Positions 5,509 through 6,092 of a stretch of DNA of 6,092 nucleotides are shown piece by piece. Under the pieces are notes generated by a model. It was given only the letters and a program-made list of their open reading frames with translations. It was not told where the DNA came from and ran no database searches. This DNA is from Planctomycetaceae bacterium. GTDB lineage: Bacteria > Planctomycetota > Planctomycetia > Pirellulales > UBA1268. Position 1 is the first letter of the stretch. Each line of letters starts with the position of its first letter. The translations under genes and the position numbers were made by a program. The stretch lies in contig SXWC01000077.1 of the NCBI GenBank assembly GCA_005789975.1, positions 1-6,092 of the forward strand, given 5' to 3'.

Positions 5509-6092
5509 CGGGCCATCAGGGCGTCGAGGGCCTTGCCGCCCGGGCAGAGCTGCTCGAACGGAAGATCCACGAGCGGCGTCGCAGGTGTCTTCAGCAGTTC
5601 GTGCATGTCGCGGCTCGTCGGGTCCACGAACAACAGTCCCGTGGCGATCTCGCCCCGCTGCTGGCAGGCCCGCACGTGGGCGTAGGCGATCGTGCGGTCG
5701 GTGGGGTCGTAGTCGGCCGCCGTGGGCCGTAGCCGCACGCAACTGCCGTCGTGCATCTGCACCACGCGGACAGGGTCGGCGCCGTTGGTGCTCTCGGGCA
5801 GCGTGATCTCCGTGTGCAGCGGCACGTAGTCGGCATGGACCGCCTCGACCTCGTGCTCGCGCGTGAACTTGTAGCTCTTCGTGGAGCCCTCGTGGTCGTT
5901 GAAGGTCACGCACGGGGAGATCACGTCGACGAGCGCCAGACCCTTGTGGGCCAGGCCCGCCTTGAGGATCGGCACGAGTTGCTTCTTGTCACCCGAGAAC
6001 GACCGGGCGACGAACGTGGCCCCGATCGACAGGGCGAGGAGCACGGGGTCGATCGGCGCCTGCTCGTTGGCCTCGCCCCGCTTCGAGGTCGA
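5499..6092 (-). CDS. korB: 2-oxoacid:ferredoxin oxidoreductase beta subunit, C-terminal part (2-oxoglutarate type likely)
   Basis: The frame is open from the right edge (base 6092) to a TGA at 5501-5499, giving 197 residues of a protein usually about 340-370 aa. The start, the TPP-binding motif and the first Fe-S cysteines lie outside the window. The visible part begins TSKRGEANEQAPIDPVLLAL, then SIGATFVARSFSGD and HKGLALVDVISPCVTFNDHEG followed by STKSY, features of KorB-type OFOR beta subunits. The Cys in SPCVTFN (visible residue 61) is probably the distal ligand of the single 4Fe-4S cluster, by analogy with archaeal OFORs. With an alpha subunit, presumably encoded upstream outside the window, it would oxidatively decarboxylate a 2-oxoacid (probably 2-oxoglutarate) to an acyl-CoA while reducing ferredoxin. 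The acyl specificity cannot be fixed from this part. The gene end overlaps the convergent TPR gene by 10 nt. Confidence 0.88.
   Translation of the reverse strand, partial: STSKRGEANEQAPIDPVLLALSIGATFVARSFSGDKKQLVPILKAGLAHKGLALVDVISPCVTFNDHEGSTKSYKFTREHEVEAVHADYVPLHTEITLPESTNGADPVRVVQMHDGSCVRLRPTAADYDPTDRTIAYAHVRACQQRGEIATGLLFVDPTSRDMHELLKTPATPLVDLPFEQLCPGGKALDALMARYR

Noticed and set aside
4687..5913. Minus-strand open frame of 408 codons across the TPR gene and korB-like gene
   Set aside because: It is out of frame with the korB-like gene and antisense to the TPR gene; the composition is that of shadow translation and no domain is seen.
1..6092. CRISPR array, insertion sequence, toxin-antitoxin or defence system
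   Set aside because: No spaced direct repeats, transposase motifs, terminal inverted repeats or recognisable defence domains were found on either strand.

Overview
The window is GC-rich, tightly packed bacterial chromosome. The gene set is a 2-oxoglutarate dehydrogenase E2/E3 pair, a 2-oxoacid:ferredoxin oxidoreductase, a MetA-type outer-membrane barrel, a BNR/Asp-box sialidase-like protein and an exported TPR protein, with few recognisable Shine-Dalgarno sites. This suggests a diderm, high-GC heterotroph, and a planctomycete is my best guess. That is inference from gene content, since no phylogenetic marker is present.

Layout. Positions 1-1519 (+) hold the 3' end of an odhB/sucB-type E2 gene, then a complete dihydrolipoyl dehydrogenase (lpd) 4 nt downstream. 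A minus-strand block follows, read from right to left: tRNA-Arg(UCU) (2970-2897), aspartate 1-decarboxylase panD (2845-2492), and a predicted outer-membrane beta-barrel protein (2347-1526) that ends 6 nt from the lpd stop, tail to tail. Positions 2971-3173 are a 203-nt divergent intergenic region. From 3174 to 5508 (+) runs a probable three-gene operon: a yeast-Fcy1-like cytosine deaminase, a sialidase-fold Asp-box protein starting 4 nt later, and an exported TPR protein 21 nt after that. Finally, the C-terminal part of a 2-oxoacid:ferredoxin oxidoreductase beta subunit (korB-like) enters on the minus strand from the right edge. Its last 10 nt overlap the TPR gene.

How the genes relate. E2 and E3 complete the NAD-linked oxidation of 2-oxoglutarate to succinyl-CoA. 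The gene at the other edge probably performs the ferredoxin-linked version of the same step, so two routes for one TCA reaction lie within 6 kb. PanD makes beta-alanine for pantothenate/CoA, the acceptor in both routes, but it is not in an operon with either. The deaminase operon mixes pyrimidine salvage with two proteins of unknown role.

I see no CRISPR array, insertion sequence, integrase, defence system or phage gene. Most of the window is ordinary housekeeping sequence. The points most worth a second look are the complete yeast-type cytosine deaminase signature, its tight coupling to a leaderless sialidase-like protein, and the two 2-oxoglutarate-oxidising systems so close together.
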